From Paraktedonobacter sp035294465 (GTDB lineage Bacteria; Chloroflexota; Ktedonobacteria; Ktedonobacterales; Ktedonobacteraceae): a DNA stretch of 29,381 nt. Within the stretch, counting starts at the first letter, position 1, and each line of letters begins with the position of its first letter. The DNA lies in contig DATGKW010000175.1 in the NCBI GenBank assembly GCA_035294465.1, forward strand, positions 1 to 29,381. Direction: 5' to 3'. The notes below the pieces were generated by a model. That model worked only from the letters and a program-made list of their open reading frames with translations, did not search any database and was not told the origin of the DNA. The position numbers were made by a program, and so were the translations under genes. Below, piece after piece: positions 1 through 7,543 of the stretch.

Positions 1-1541
1 ACGATTTGCGCGCTCTCTAGCTGCTCAACGCCGGTTTCTTCTACCTGTCTATCGAGGATCTCTGCGCGGATCTGCCTGGAGATATCCTGTGTATCCAGGT
101 GTTCTATGTGAAATGGGCGGGTAGCGTCGGGCATAGCCGCCTGGAGCATACCGGGACGCAGGGTGGCCATAGCTGGCGTGGTGCGCGAGAGAATAGCCGA
201 GATGATCTGGTTGCCAAAAGCTGGTTTGTATTGGACCAGGCGCTGCTGCTCGTCAATGTCCAGGTCAATGCAATCTCCCGTCAGGCCAAGTCCCAGGCGC
301 GCGGCTACACGCGGCGCGAGGTCGCGCCCGTTGGCGGTCGAGCCGATGAGCACGATGCCCGGCTGATACTGTGAGATAGCCTGCGCGAGAATAGCGGCAT
401 AGCCATCGGTCGTGTAGTGCGCCAGCGCCGGATCACTGGCCAGGTAGACCTTTTCCGCGCCATAGGCCGCGAGTGCAGCGGCGTGTTGCTCCACGCCTGG
501 ACCGCCGATCAGGACTGTGGCCAGTTCGCCTTGCAGGCGCGCAGCCAGTTCCTGCCCTTTGCCCAGCAGTTCCAGCGTGACTTTGCGCGGCCTTTGTGGA
601 GAGATATCAGCCACAACCCAGACGGCTTTGCCTGGCTTGGATGTGCCCCGCGAGCCTGCCACCGAGGCTCGCGGAGAGGCTGGAGGCGATTGGGGTGCGT
701 TGGTGGGATCGAGCAGGCCGCGAGCTTGCAGGTCGGCCAGCAGCAGATCGAGTGCCCTGGCCGGATCTTCTTCGTTGATAATACGCCCGGCGCGGCTGGG
801 CTGGTCGGCTTCGATGCTCGCGACCCAGGTTGGCGAGCCGGCCTGGCCAAGTTGAGTCGGGTCAATCTCAAGATCGGCTGCGCTCAACACCTGATAGCGC
901 TCGTGCCATCCTTCTGCCTCCTGGATGGCCTGTTCGTCGGGCCAGATCCCCTCGTTCAGCTTCTCTGCGGCGGTAATTAACGCGGGCAGCGGGACTCGCA
1001 GCATCTCGCTGCCTTCGTCGGTTTCACGCGTGGCCAGGGCAAACCATCTCTCCTGCGCCTGTTGCAGTTCAAGATGCCGGATAGCGCTGACCTGTGGCAT
1101 ATCCAGCATTTCGGCGATTTCCGGGCCAACCTGCGAAGTCTCGGCGTCAATGCTATGACGGCCACACAGGACCAGGTCACAGCCCTCACGCCTGATAGTT
1201 GCGGCCAGAGAGCGCGCGGTTGCTAGCGTATCGGCCCCGCCAAAGGTCCGGTCGTTCAGATGGATAGCGCGGTCTGCCCCCATTGCCAGCGCGGTAGCCA
1301 GCGCGGAGTGCGCCTGCGGTGGTCCCATGGTCAAAGCAATCACCTCGCCCCCGTGCCGCTCGCGCAGGCGAATGGCTTCCGTAAGCGCGTAGACATCCAG
1401 TTCGTTCAATTCCAGGGGTACACCCTCGCGCACCAGCCGCCGCGTCTCTGTGTCAAAACGCAGAGCCGAGAGCAGGGGTACCTGTTTAATACACACGACA
1501 ATTTTAAGTTCGCGTCTTCCATCCCGAGGCAACTCTGTCAT
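1..1541 (-). CDS. Fused electron transfer flavoprotein beta-alpha subunit (partial)
   Basis: The minus-strand frame is open from an ATG at 1541 to the left edge (513 codons), so the C-terminus is outside the window. The first ~260 residues are an ETF beta domain: KIVVCIKQVP near the start, the nucleotide-binding stretch GADTLATARS, and CGRHSIDAETSQVGPE. A Pro/Ser/Ala-rich linker (APQSPPASPRAS) leads into an ETF alpha domain with GLTGDCIDLDID, a KPAFGNQ motif and ATLRPGM. The FAD-binding C-terminal part of alpha is expected beyond base 1. ETF is a soluble FAD heterodimer that passes electrons from acyl-CoA and other dehydrogenases to a membrane quinone oxidoreductase; here both subunits are one chain. 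GAGGAG directly abuts the ATG, so a TTG three codons downstream (nine-base spacing) may be the real start. Family call is firm; redox partner unknown. Confidence 0.88.
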   Translation of the reverse strand, partial: MTELPRDGRRELKIVVCIKQVPLLSALRFDTETRRLVREGVPLELNELDVYALTEAIRLRERHGGEVIALTMGPPQAHSALATALAMGADRAIHLNDRTFGGADTLATARSLAATIRREGCDLVLCGRHSIDAETSQVGPEIAEMLDMPQVSAIRHLELQQAQERWFALATRETDEGSEMLRVPLPALITAAEKLNEGIWPDEQAIQEAEGWHERYQVLSAADLEIDPTQLGQAGSPTWVASIEADQPSRAGRIINEEDPARALDLLLADLQARGLLDPTNAPQSPPASPRASVAGSRGTSKPGKAVWVVADISPQRPRKVTLELLGKGQELAARLQGELATVLIGGPGVEQHAAALAAYGAEKVYLASDPALAHYTTDGYAAILAQAISQYQPGIVLIGSTANGRDLAPRVAARLGLGLTGDCIDLDIDEQQRLVQYKPAFGNQIISAILSRTTPAMATLRPGMLQAAMPDATRPFHIEHLDTQDISRQIRAEILDRQVEETGVEQLESAQI

Positions 1542-2024
1542 CTCCTCTTGTTCACTTTCTTTGGGTAGCCAGGTAAGACCTCTCGCGATTGCCTGATCTT
1601 ATCCATCCACCAAATTTCTTGCGTGCTAACGTCCTGGTAAGAGAGCACTTTTATTATGCCTGTTGATTCAGATAATCTGCAAATCATTCCTGGCGAAGAA
1701 ATAAAATGTAATATACAGGAATGTATTGATACAATAAGCTATACTAAGACAAAAGTACCGAATCGTTACATATACTTGGGCTAATCTTAAAAAAATTTGT
1801 ACACTTTAGTTATGTCGTCCACAAGACACGTACCTTCTCAGGACGGGATTCATTCATTCGTTGCTTTGCGGTCTTTTTTTCCTGTGTCTTATAGCAGGTA
1901 GAAAAGAGAAGGTACTCTGCTGAGCTGGAAGCAGCGGTAAGGGGAAGTCTATCCCAGGCGTCGACGAGAGGCTGGAGAGCTTCATATCTGATGCGCCGTG
2001 GGAGCGAAAGAGGTGAACAAACTC
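1542..2024. other. Divergent intergenic region, etf / ftsH
   Basis: About 480 bases lie between two divergently transcribed genes. The middle (about 1640-1830) is clearly AT-rich compared with both flanking genes, as expected for promoters facing both ways. I could not pick a -35/-10 pair with correct spacing on either strand. No RNA gene, repeat or open frame with a credible ribosome site was seen. Confidence 0.4.
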
Positions 2025-4343
2025 ATGGACGGCAAAGGTCGCAGTGATCTGCCAGCGAATCATGGCAGGTCGCATAAACGTGTATCTGTGCTGGATAGTG
2101 TGAAAGATCGAAAACGCATTGTCAAATTTTTCAAAGAACATAGAAGTAAGCTGGCCAGCGGTTTTTTGGTGGCGGCAATGGTGGCTCTCCTGTTTGGCAT
2201 CTTTAGCCAGTTTCAGCCTCCTACAACAAGCCAGGTGCCCAGCGGTGAGACGGCGATAACCTACAGCGCTTTTCTGAGCCAGGTGAACGCCGGCAATGTG
2301 CTGGCAGTAACCATTAGTGGCAATGATGTAAATGCCCTCCTGCAGAGGCCACTTACGCAGGCCAGTTCGCAGAAAGCGACAGCTTTATCTGCTGCTCAAC
2401 GCAGCGCACAGATAGAGGCCTGGACACGTTATATTAGTTCGCTGAATTCCGCGAGCCTGGGTGCGTCGGCGTCGAGCATTGATCCTGGGCGAATGGTCTA
2501 CACCTATCTTCCCGCGAGCGGATCGGGCCAGCTGGTGTCGCTGTTGCTGAACAAGAACGTGACGGTTGCGACGCAGCCTCAGCAGCAGACGCCGGTCTGG
2601 ATCGGGTTGCTTCTGCGCTTCGCCCCATTGCTATTCTTGCTCGGCCTGCTGGCGATAGTTCTGGCACCGCGCTGGCAGAAGCGTGTCCCGCAAAATATCG
2701 ACGAGCATATGGCCCAGTTTACAAAGCGGCGAGCAAAGCGTTTTGAAGGCGCGGCTACTCAAAGGCCGAAAGATGGGCAGATCCCGCAGGCTTCTGGCAA
2801 AGAAGCGAACCGCGCGCCTCGTTCGGCTTTTACACCCGCTTCTTCCGCTGCGACAGCTGCATCGCCGAAGCGGCTGGCTCCGCCCACGACATTTGCGGAT
2901 GTCGCTGGTATCGACGAAGTGCGTGCCGAGCTGGAGGAGATTGTCCAATTTCTGCGCTCCCCCGAAAAATTTGATCGTCTGGGCGCGCGTATTCCACGTG
3001 GTGCGTTGCTGGTAGGCCCTCCGGGCACCGGAAAAACGCTGCTGGCGCGCGCGGTGGCCGGTGAGGCTGGCGTACCGTTCTTTAGTATCAGCGCCTCCGA
3101 GTTCGTAGAGATGTTTGTCGGCGTGGGCGCCAGCCGCGTGCGTGACTTGTTCAACCAGGCTCGCCAGGCAGCTCCATCTGTCATCTTTATTGATGAGATA
3201 GATGCAGTGGGACGCAAGCGTGCAGTGAAGGCCATGGGCAGCGAAGAGCGCGATCAAACCCTGAACCAGTTGCTGGTGGAGATGGATGGCTTTCACGCCA
3301 GTCATGCTGTAGTGGTGCTGGCGGCAACCAACCGCGTCGATATTCTCGACAAGGCTTTGCTCCGTCCCGGTCGCTTCGACCGCCATATCACCGTCTCGCT
3401 ACCAGACCGCGCGGGCCGGCAGGCCATCCTACAAATCCATACAGCGAAGACGCCCCTGCACGAGGATGTATCGTTGGAACGCCTTGCTCGCCTGACTACC
3501 GGTATGAGTGGCGCCGATCTGGCTAACCTGGTGAACGAAGCCGCGCTATGTGCCGCGCGCAAAGATCTTGAGCGCGTCGATCACACTTGCTTCGAGGAGG
3601 CCCTGGCGCGGGTGCAACTTGGTACGCTGCGCCCTCTGTTGATGAGCGAGGCCGAGCGGCGGATCATTGCCTATCACGAGGGCGGTCACGCCCTGGTTGC
3701 CTATTACCTCAAGGAGGCCGATCCCGTCAATTGTGTCACGATTCTGCCGCGTGGGCAGAGCCTGGGCGTAACACAATTTATTGCCGAGGAGGACCGCTAC
3801 AATTATAGTCGCGAGATGCTGATGGCAAAGATCGCGGTGGGCCTCGGCGGGCGCACTGCCGAGGAACTGATGCTGGGCAGCCAGCGCGTGACTACGGGAG
3901 CTGAGAATGATTTCCAGGTAGTGACCGACCTGGCTCGCCGTATGGTGACGCGCTGGGGCATGAGCGATGAGGTTGGCGTCATCTTTGCCGCCTATGACCA
4001 GGCCGGTGCGGGTATGAACATGCGCCGCTTCGATCCATCAGCGCTCGCAGCTCATCGACAAATGCTGGTGCTAGAGGCCGATGGGAGCCTGGTGCTAAAT
4101 GGTGAGCCTGATCTTGCGCGGCAATATGCCTTCGCGCTGGTCGAGCCGGCTGGCTCTCCCGTGAGCAGCTTCAGCATGACCTCGCTGATTGATCGCGAAA
4201 TTAGAAAGATTGTTGACGAGGGGCACGCAATAGCCCGTAGTATCCTGCAGGAGCATTTCGACCAGCTTCAACGTCTGGCCGATGCCCTTATGGAATGCGA
4301 ACAGCTTGATCGCGCCTCGTTCGAGGCCCTGCTTCGGGAGTAA
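2025..4343 (+). CDS. ftsH: FtsH-family membrane AAA zinc metalloprotease
   Basis: An ATP-driven protease that extracts and degrades membrane and damaged proteins. ATG 2025 is chosen because AAAGAGGTGA (2007-2016) precedes it by 8 bases; a GTG at 1998 would add nine residues without a site. The 772-residue protein has an N-terminal membrane segment (about 44-63), an external FtsH_ext-like domain, a second membrane segment (about 190-217), an AAA domain with Walker A GPPGTGKT at 331-338, Walker B VIFIDEID, pore loop FVEMFVGVGASR and second region of homology LLRPGRFDRH. The protease domain has HEGGH at 551-555 (most FtsH proteins have HEAGH) and the third zinc ligand D629 in TGAEND. After GMSDEVG there are about 70 residues before the usual LIDREIRKIVDEG helix, longer than the roughly 30 typical of FtsH. 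Likely one of several FtsH paralogues. Confidence 0.95.
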   Translation: MDGKGRSDLPANHGRSHKRVSVLDSVKDRKRIVKFFKEHRSKLASGFLVAAMVALLFGIFSQFQPPTTSQVPSGETAITYSAFLSQVNAGNVLAVTISGNDVNALLQRPLTQASSQKATALSAAQRSAQIEAWTRYISSLNSASLGASASSIDPGRMVYTYLPASGSGQLVSLLLNKNVTVATQPQQQTPVWIGLLLRFAPLLFLLGLLAIVLAPRWQKRVPQNIDEHMAQFTKRRAKRFEGAATQRPKDGQIPQASGKEANRAPRSAFTPASSAATAASPKRLAPPTTFADVAGIDEVRAELEEIVQFLRSPEKFDRLGARIPRGALLVGPPGTGKTLLARAVAGEAGVPFFSISASEFVEMFVGVGASRVRDLFNQARQAAPSVIFIDEIDAVGRKRAVKAMGSEERDQTLNQLLVEMDGFHASHAVVVLAATNRVDILDKALLRPGRFDRHITVSLPDRAGRQAILQIHTAKTPLHEDVSLERLARLTTGMSGADLANLVNEAALCAARKDLERVDHTCFEEALARVQLGTLRPLLMSEAERRIIAYHEGGHALVAYYLKEADPVNCVTILPRGQSLGVTQFIAEEDRYNYSREMLMAKIAVGLGGRTAEELMLGSQRVTTGAENDFQVVTDLARRMVTRWGMSDEVGVIFAAYDQAGAGMNMRRFDPSALAAHRQMLVLEADGSLVLNGEPDLARQYAFALVEPAGSPVSSFSMTSLIDREIRKIVDEGHAIARSILQEHFDQLQRLADALMECEQLDRASFEALLRE

Positions 4344-4369
4344 ACTCAGGCACACTCTAAACGAGAAGA

Positions 4370-4405
4370 TGGACCGAGATGCCTTTGATATCCCGGTCCA
4401 CTTTT
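4370..4405 (+). terminator. Intrinsic terminator after ftsH
   Basis: TGGACCG (4370-4376) pairs with CGGTCCA (4394-4400), with a short inner GAT/ATC pairing, and is followed by CTTTT. It lies 27 bases past the ftsH stop and before the methyltransferase ribosome site, so it should separate the two genes. The T-run is short, so it may be leaky. Confidence 0.6.
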
Positions 4406-4439
4406 GCGTCTGATTGAAGGAGAGGGTATATGTTGATAT

Positions 4440-6551
4440 ATGCTAGCAAACCAGAAACAATTGGGAGCGTACTACACGCAGGAAGATATTGCCGAATATA
4501 TCGGCAGATATACACTTATTCCTTTTCTCCTGGATGCGGTAGAGCAACAATGCCCCACCGCCTTCGCTCCCAATGGACCTGTCTGGTCGCTGTTGCGCGA
4601 GAATCCCGATCACTATTGCTATGATGCGCTGAGAAAAGGCTGTGCTTTACCGCTTCCCCCGCAGATCGAAGCCGGCATAGAGGATCTGACCCGACGGCAT
4701 ATGTGGAGCGAATCCGCGCCGGATGAATACGCGTTGCCCCTCGAAACCTGGCGTGAAGTCATTGCCAGACGCCAGCGCTATGCGGAACTCAAAAAGAGGC
4801 TGAGCAATGGGGAGATTTGCGCCGTGTACGAGCTGATCACCTGCAATCTCGCTATCCGCAGATTTGCTCAGGATGTGATCACGCGGTGCGCTAGCGCCGA
4901 TCTACTTGGCTCTTTTTATGAGAACCTGGAGTGTATGACTATCCTCGATCCCGCCTGCGGCTCCGGCGCGTTTCTCCTGGCCGCTCTGGATGTGCTTGAG
5001 CCGCTCTACACAGCCTGTCTGGAGCGGATGCAAAGCATGATCGAGCAAGAAACGTCTGGAGCTAAAGCTTGCCTTCCGGCGAACGAGCCGACCTTGTCCT
5101 GGCTCAACACCTTTCGCGAAATTCTTTGCCGGGTGAACCAGTATCCTGATCGGCGCTCCTTTGTCTTGCAAACTATCGTGACCCGCAACCTCTATGGCGT
5201 CGATATTATGCAGGAGGCGGTGGAGAGTTGTCGGGCAGCTCTTGCTCTCAGGCTTGCTCCGCAGGCTGGCAATCTTGAAGCGCTGCCTGAAATCACTTTC
5301 AACATTCGTACTGGCAATGCGCTGGTCGGATTTGTTACCTTTGAACACGTTCCAGACCTGGCCAATCGCCCGCGCAACGAATTGGATAGCCGTCTGGCAG
5401 CCGAATATGGTTTAAAAGAAGGGTCAGATGGGAAAGCCGCTTACGCGGAGGACTTTGCGCGCTGGCGAGCCAGCCATCAGCCCTTTCACTGGTGTCTTGA
5501 GTTTCGAGAGGTGATGCGCAATGGCGGCTTTGCTGTCATTATCGGGAATCCACCATATGTAGCGTATCGCCAGGTTCGAGAGACCTATCAAATCTCGTCC
5601 TCTTACGCGACCTACGCCTGTGGCAATCTCTGCGCGGTTATGCTGGAGCGCGCCCTGGCCCTGCTCCGTCCCCACGGCCGCTGCGGTATGATCGTCCCGG
5701 TAAGCGCCATTGCCAGTGAGTACTACCAACCTTTAAGCGAGCTGCTCTTCCAACGGCAGGTATGGGTTAGTTCGTATGCCAGTCGCCCGCATAAACTCTT
5801 TGCGGATGTGGAGCAGCGACTGGCTATCCTGCTCATAAAAGACGCGCAGCCGCCGGTTCTCTTCTCTTCATCTTACCGGCGCTGGTACCGGGAAGAGCGA
5901 GCACATCTATTTACCACGCTCTCCTACGCTCGCACCTCAATCTGGTCACGCACCGGCATGCCCTTGAAGTCTGGTTCAGAGGTGGCCGAGGCGATTTTTG
6001 CCAGGCTGAGCAGATACCAGGGTTTTCCCCTCCTTCATTGCCTGCATGCATCGGCATTTGTCTGGGTACATAATGGTCCGACCTATTGGGTGAGGGCGCT
6101 GCCCTTTGAGCCAAACGTGGGCTACAAAAGCTCCCGCTCAAACCACTATCATAAAATTCCGGTCCATTCACAAAGCGACGCTTTCCTCCTCTCGGCAATT
6201 TTAAGCAGTTCTACTTTCTACTTCTTCTATACTCTGGTCAGCAATTGCCGTGATCTGGGACGAAAAGAGCTGCAACGCTTCCCTCTCGGAGAACTTCCGC
6301 CTGCCTTGAAAACGCAACTGATCCACCTGGGTCGCTTGCTGGCTGACCGTCTGAAGAATACAGCCGTTCAATGCATGCGGTGCTACCCCAGCGGCAAGAT
6401 CACTTATGAAGAGTATGACCCGGCCCAGGCCAAATTGATTCTCGACGAAATTGATCGCGTCCTGGCTATGCGCTATGGCCTGAGCGCGGAGGAACTGGAT
6501 TTTATCATCAATTATGATTTGAAGTATCGCATGGGTAGGGAGCGTGATTAA
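4440..6551 (+). CDS. Orphan Eco57I/TaqI-like adenine-specific DNA methyltransferase
   Basis: Predicted S-adenosylmethionine-dependent N6-adenine DNA methyltransferase, 703 residues. The N-terminus QLGAYYTQEDIAEYI is the entry motif of large Eco57I-type methylases. Motif I (AdoMet binding) is DPACGSG at 170-176 and catalytic motif IV is NPPY at 370-373. The C-terminal half (after about 480) resembles a TaqI-like target-recognition region, ending in a helical DLGRKELQRFPLGELPP segment. No nuclease motif was recognised in the protein and no restriction gene is adjacent, so it is either an orphan methylase or a shortened relative of the roughly 1000-residue type IIG enzymes. The best-placed ATG for the AAGGAGAGGG site is at 4430, but that frame is short; the real frame has a TGA at 4434, so 4440 is the first possible ATG. 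Recognition sequence unknown. Confidence 0.88.
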   Translation: MLANQKQLGAYYTQEDIAEYIGRYTLIPFLLDAVEQQCPTAFAPNGPVWSLLRENPDHYCYDALRKGCALPLPPQIEAGIEDLTRRHMWSESAPDEYALPLETWREVIARRQRYAELKKRLSNGEICAVYELITCNLAIRRFAQDVITRCASADLLGSFYENLECMTILDPACGSGAFLLAALDVLEPLYTACLERMQSMIEQETSGAKACLPANEPTLSWLNTFREILCRVNQYPDRRSFVLQTIVTRNLYGVDIMQEAVESCRAALALRLAPQAGNLEALPEITFNIRTGNALVGFVTFEHVPDLANRPRNELDSRLAAEYGLKEGSDGKAAYAEDFARWRASHQPFHWCLEFREVMRNGGFAVIIGNPPYVAYRQVRETYQISSSYATYACGNLCAVMLERALALLRPHGRCGMIVPVSAIASEYYQPLSELLFQRQVWVSSYASRPHKLFADVEQRLAILLIKDAQPPVLFSSSYRRWYREERAHLFTTLSYARTSIWSRTGMPLKSGSEVAEAIFARLSRYQGFPLLHCLHASAFVWVHNGPTYWVRALPFEPNVGYKSSRSNHYHKIPVHSQSDAFLLSAILSSSTFYFFYTLVSNCRDLGRKELQRFPLGELPPALKTQLIHLGRLLADRLKNTAVQCMRCYPSGKITYEEYDPAQAKLILDEIDRVLAMRYGLSAEELDFIINYDLKYRMGRERD

Positions 6552-6581
6552 CAGGTTGTGGCCCGCTTTCTCGTCGCAGAC

Positions 6582-6610
6582 TTGACGGTTACGCGTCAGC
6601 GTGCTACTCT
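6582..6610 (+). promoter_or_regulatory. Possible sigma-70-type promoter for the amidase/ligase pair
   Basis: TTGACG (6582-6587), a 17-base spacer, then TACTCT (6605-6610), ending about 49 bases before the amidase start. The -35 box matches well and the -10 box weakly. A small dyad TGACG/CGTCA overlaps the -35 and could be an operator. Confidence 0.35.
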
Positions 6611-6658
6611 GCTTGCATCAAAGCTACCTCTACGTTATCTGGAACGAGGAGACCTGCC

Positions 6659-7480
6659 ATGCATCTGAAAATAGCGGCGATTCAAACCAACACACGCGAT
6701 AATCCGAGCGAGAATCTGGCCGCGGTCGAACATTTGCTTGACCAGGCGGCTGATATGGGGGCGCAGTTTGCCAGCCTGCCTGAGTTCTGGCCGTATCTTG
6801 GTCCCTATTCCGGCTTCGATGCGGTCGCCCAATCCGTGCCCGGTCCCTTTATCGAACGTTTGCAAGAGAAGGCTCGCCAGCACCAGATGATTATACATGG
6901 CGGGAGTATCGTGGAACGCCATCCAGATTTACCCGGCAAATTCTCTAATACCTGCGTGCTAATCGACCGTGCGGGCGAGATCGTCGCGAAATATCGCAAG
7001 ATTCACCTCTTCGACGTCAACCTGGCCAACGGCGAAAAGCATTATGAGTCTGAGCGGATTGCGCCGGGCAACGAAATTGTAACCGCCGAGGTTGATGGCA
7101 TCACCTTTGGCCTGACGATCTGCTACGACCTGCGTTTTCCCGAACTCTACCGGCTGCTGGCCCTGCGCGGAGCGCAGATCATCATGGTGCCGGCTGGTTT
7201 CACCCTGCACACCGGGCGCGATCATTGGGAAGTCTTGCTACGGGCGCGAGCCATCGAGAATCTCTGCTATGTTGTTGCGCCCGCGCAGGTTGGCTCCTAT
7301 CCTCCCAACAGGCAGTGCTTCGGGCGTTCGATGATCGTTGATCCCTGGGGGCTGGTACTGGCGCAGGCGCCTGATCTTCCCGGCGTGACTGTGGCAGATA
7401 TTGACCTGGAGGCAATTGGGCGGGCGCGCACGCAGATCCCTTGCCTCGAAAATCGCCGGCCAGAAGCGTATCGCTGGTAA
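6659..7480 (+). CDS. Nit1-like carbon-nitrogen hydrolase (probable deaminated-glutathione amidase)
   Basis: Cytosolic nitrilase-superfamily amidase, 273 residues, a normal length. The catalytic triad is visible: E42 in LPEF, K114 in YRKIHLFD, and C155 in ICYDLRFPEL. The KIHLFDVN, HWEVLLRARAIEN, SMIVDPWG and C-terminal ENRRPEAY segments match the Nit1/YbeM branch, whose known role is hydrolysing deaminated glutathione, a metabolite-repair reaction. Whether this organism makes glutathione is not visible, so another omega-amide may be the substrate. ATG 6659 follows CGAGGAG with good spacing. A ligase of the glutamine synthetase family starts 63 bases downstream on the same strand, suggesting one operon that handles amide bonds. 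N-carbamoylputrescine amidase is a less likely alternative. Confidence 0.88.
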   Translation: MHLKIAAIQTNTRDNPSENLAAVEHLLDQAADMGAQFASLPEFWPYLGPYSGFDAVAQSVPGPFIERLQEKARQHQMIIHGGSIVERHPDLPGKFSNTCVLIDRAGEIVAKYRKIHLFDVNLANGEKHYESERIAPGNEIVTAEVDGITFGLTICYDLRFPELYRLLALRGAQIIMVPAGFTLHTGRDHWEVLLRARAIENLCYVVAPAQVGSYPPNRQCFGRSMIVDPWGLVLAQAPDLPGVTVADIDLEAIGRARTQIPCLENRRPEAYRW

Positions 7481-7543
7481 GTAGAGCAGCGCAGGAACAT
7501 CAAGAAGCGATCTTCTCTCGCGAGTGGAAAGGAATAAAGTTGC

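Noticed and set aside
417..980. Long plus-strand open frame of 187 codons
   Set aside because: It is antisense to the electron transfer flavoprotein frame, which has clear family motifs over the same bases; the plus-strand product has no recognisable pattern or ribosome site.
2631..3386. Minus-strand open frame of 251 codons
   Set aside because: Lies wholly inside ftsH, whose Walker and pore motifs are encoded here on the plus strand; low-complexity shadow translation.
4430..4624. 64-codon frame starting at the well-placed ATG before the methyltransferase
   Set aside because: Its product has no family pattern and overlaps the conserved QLGAYYT start of the methylase; kept only as a possible initiation decoy.
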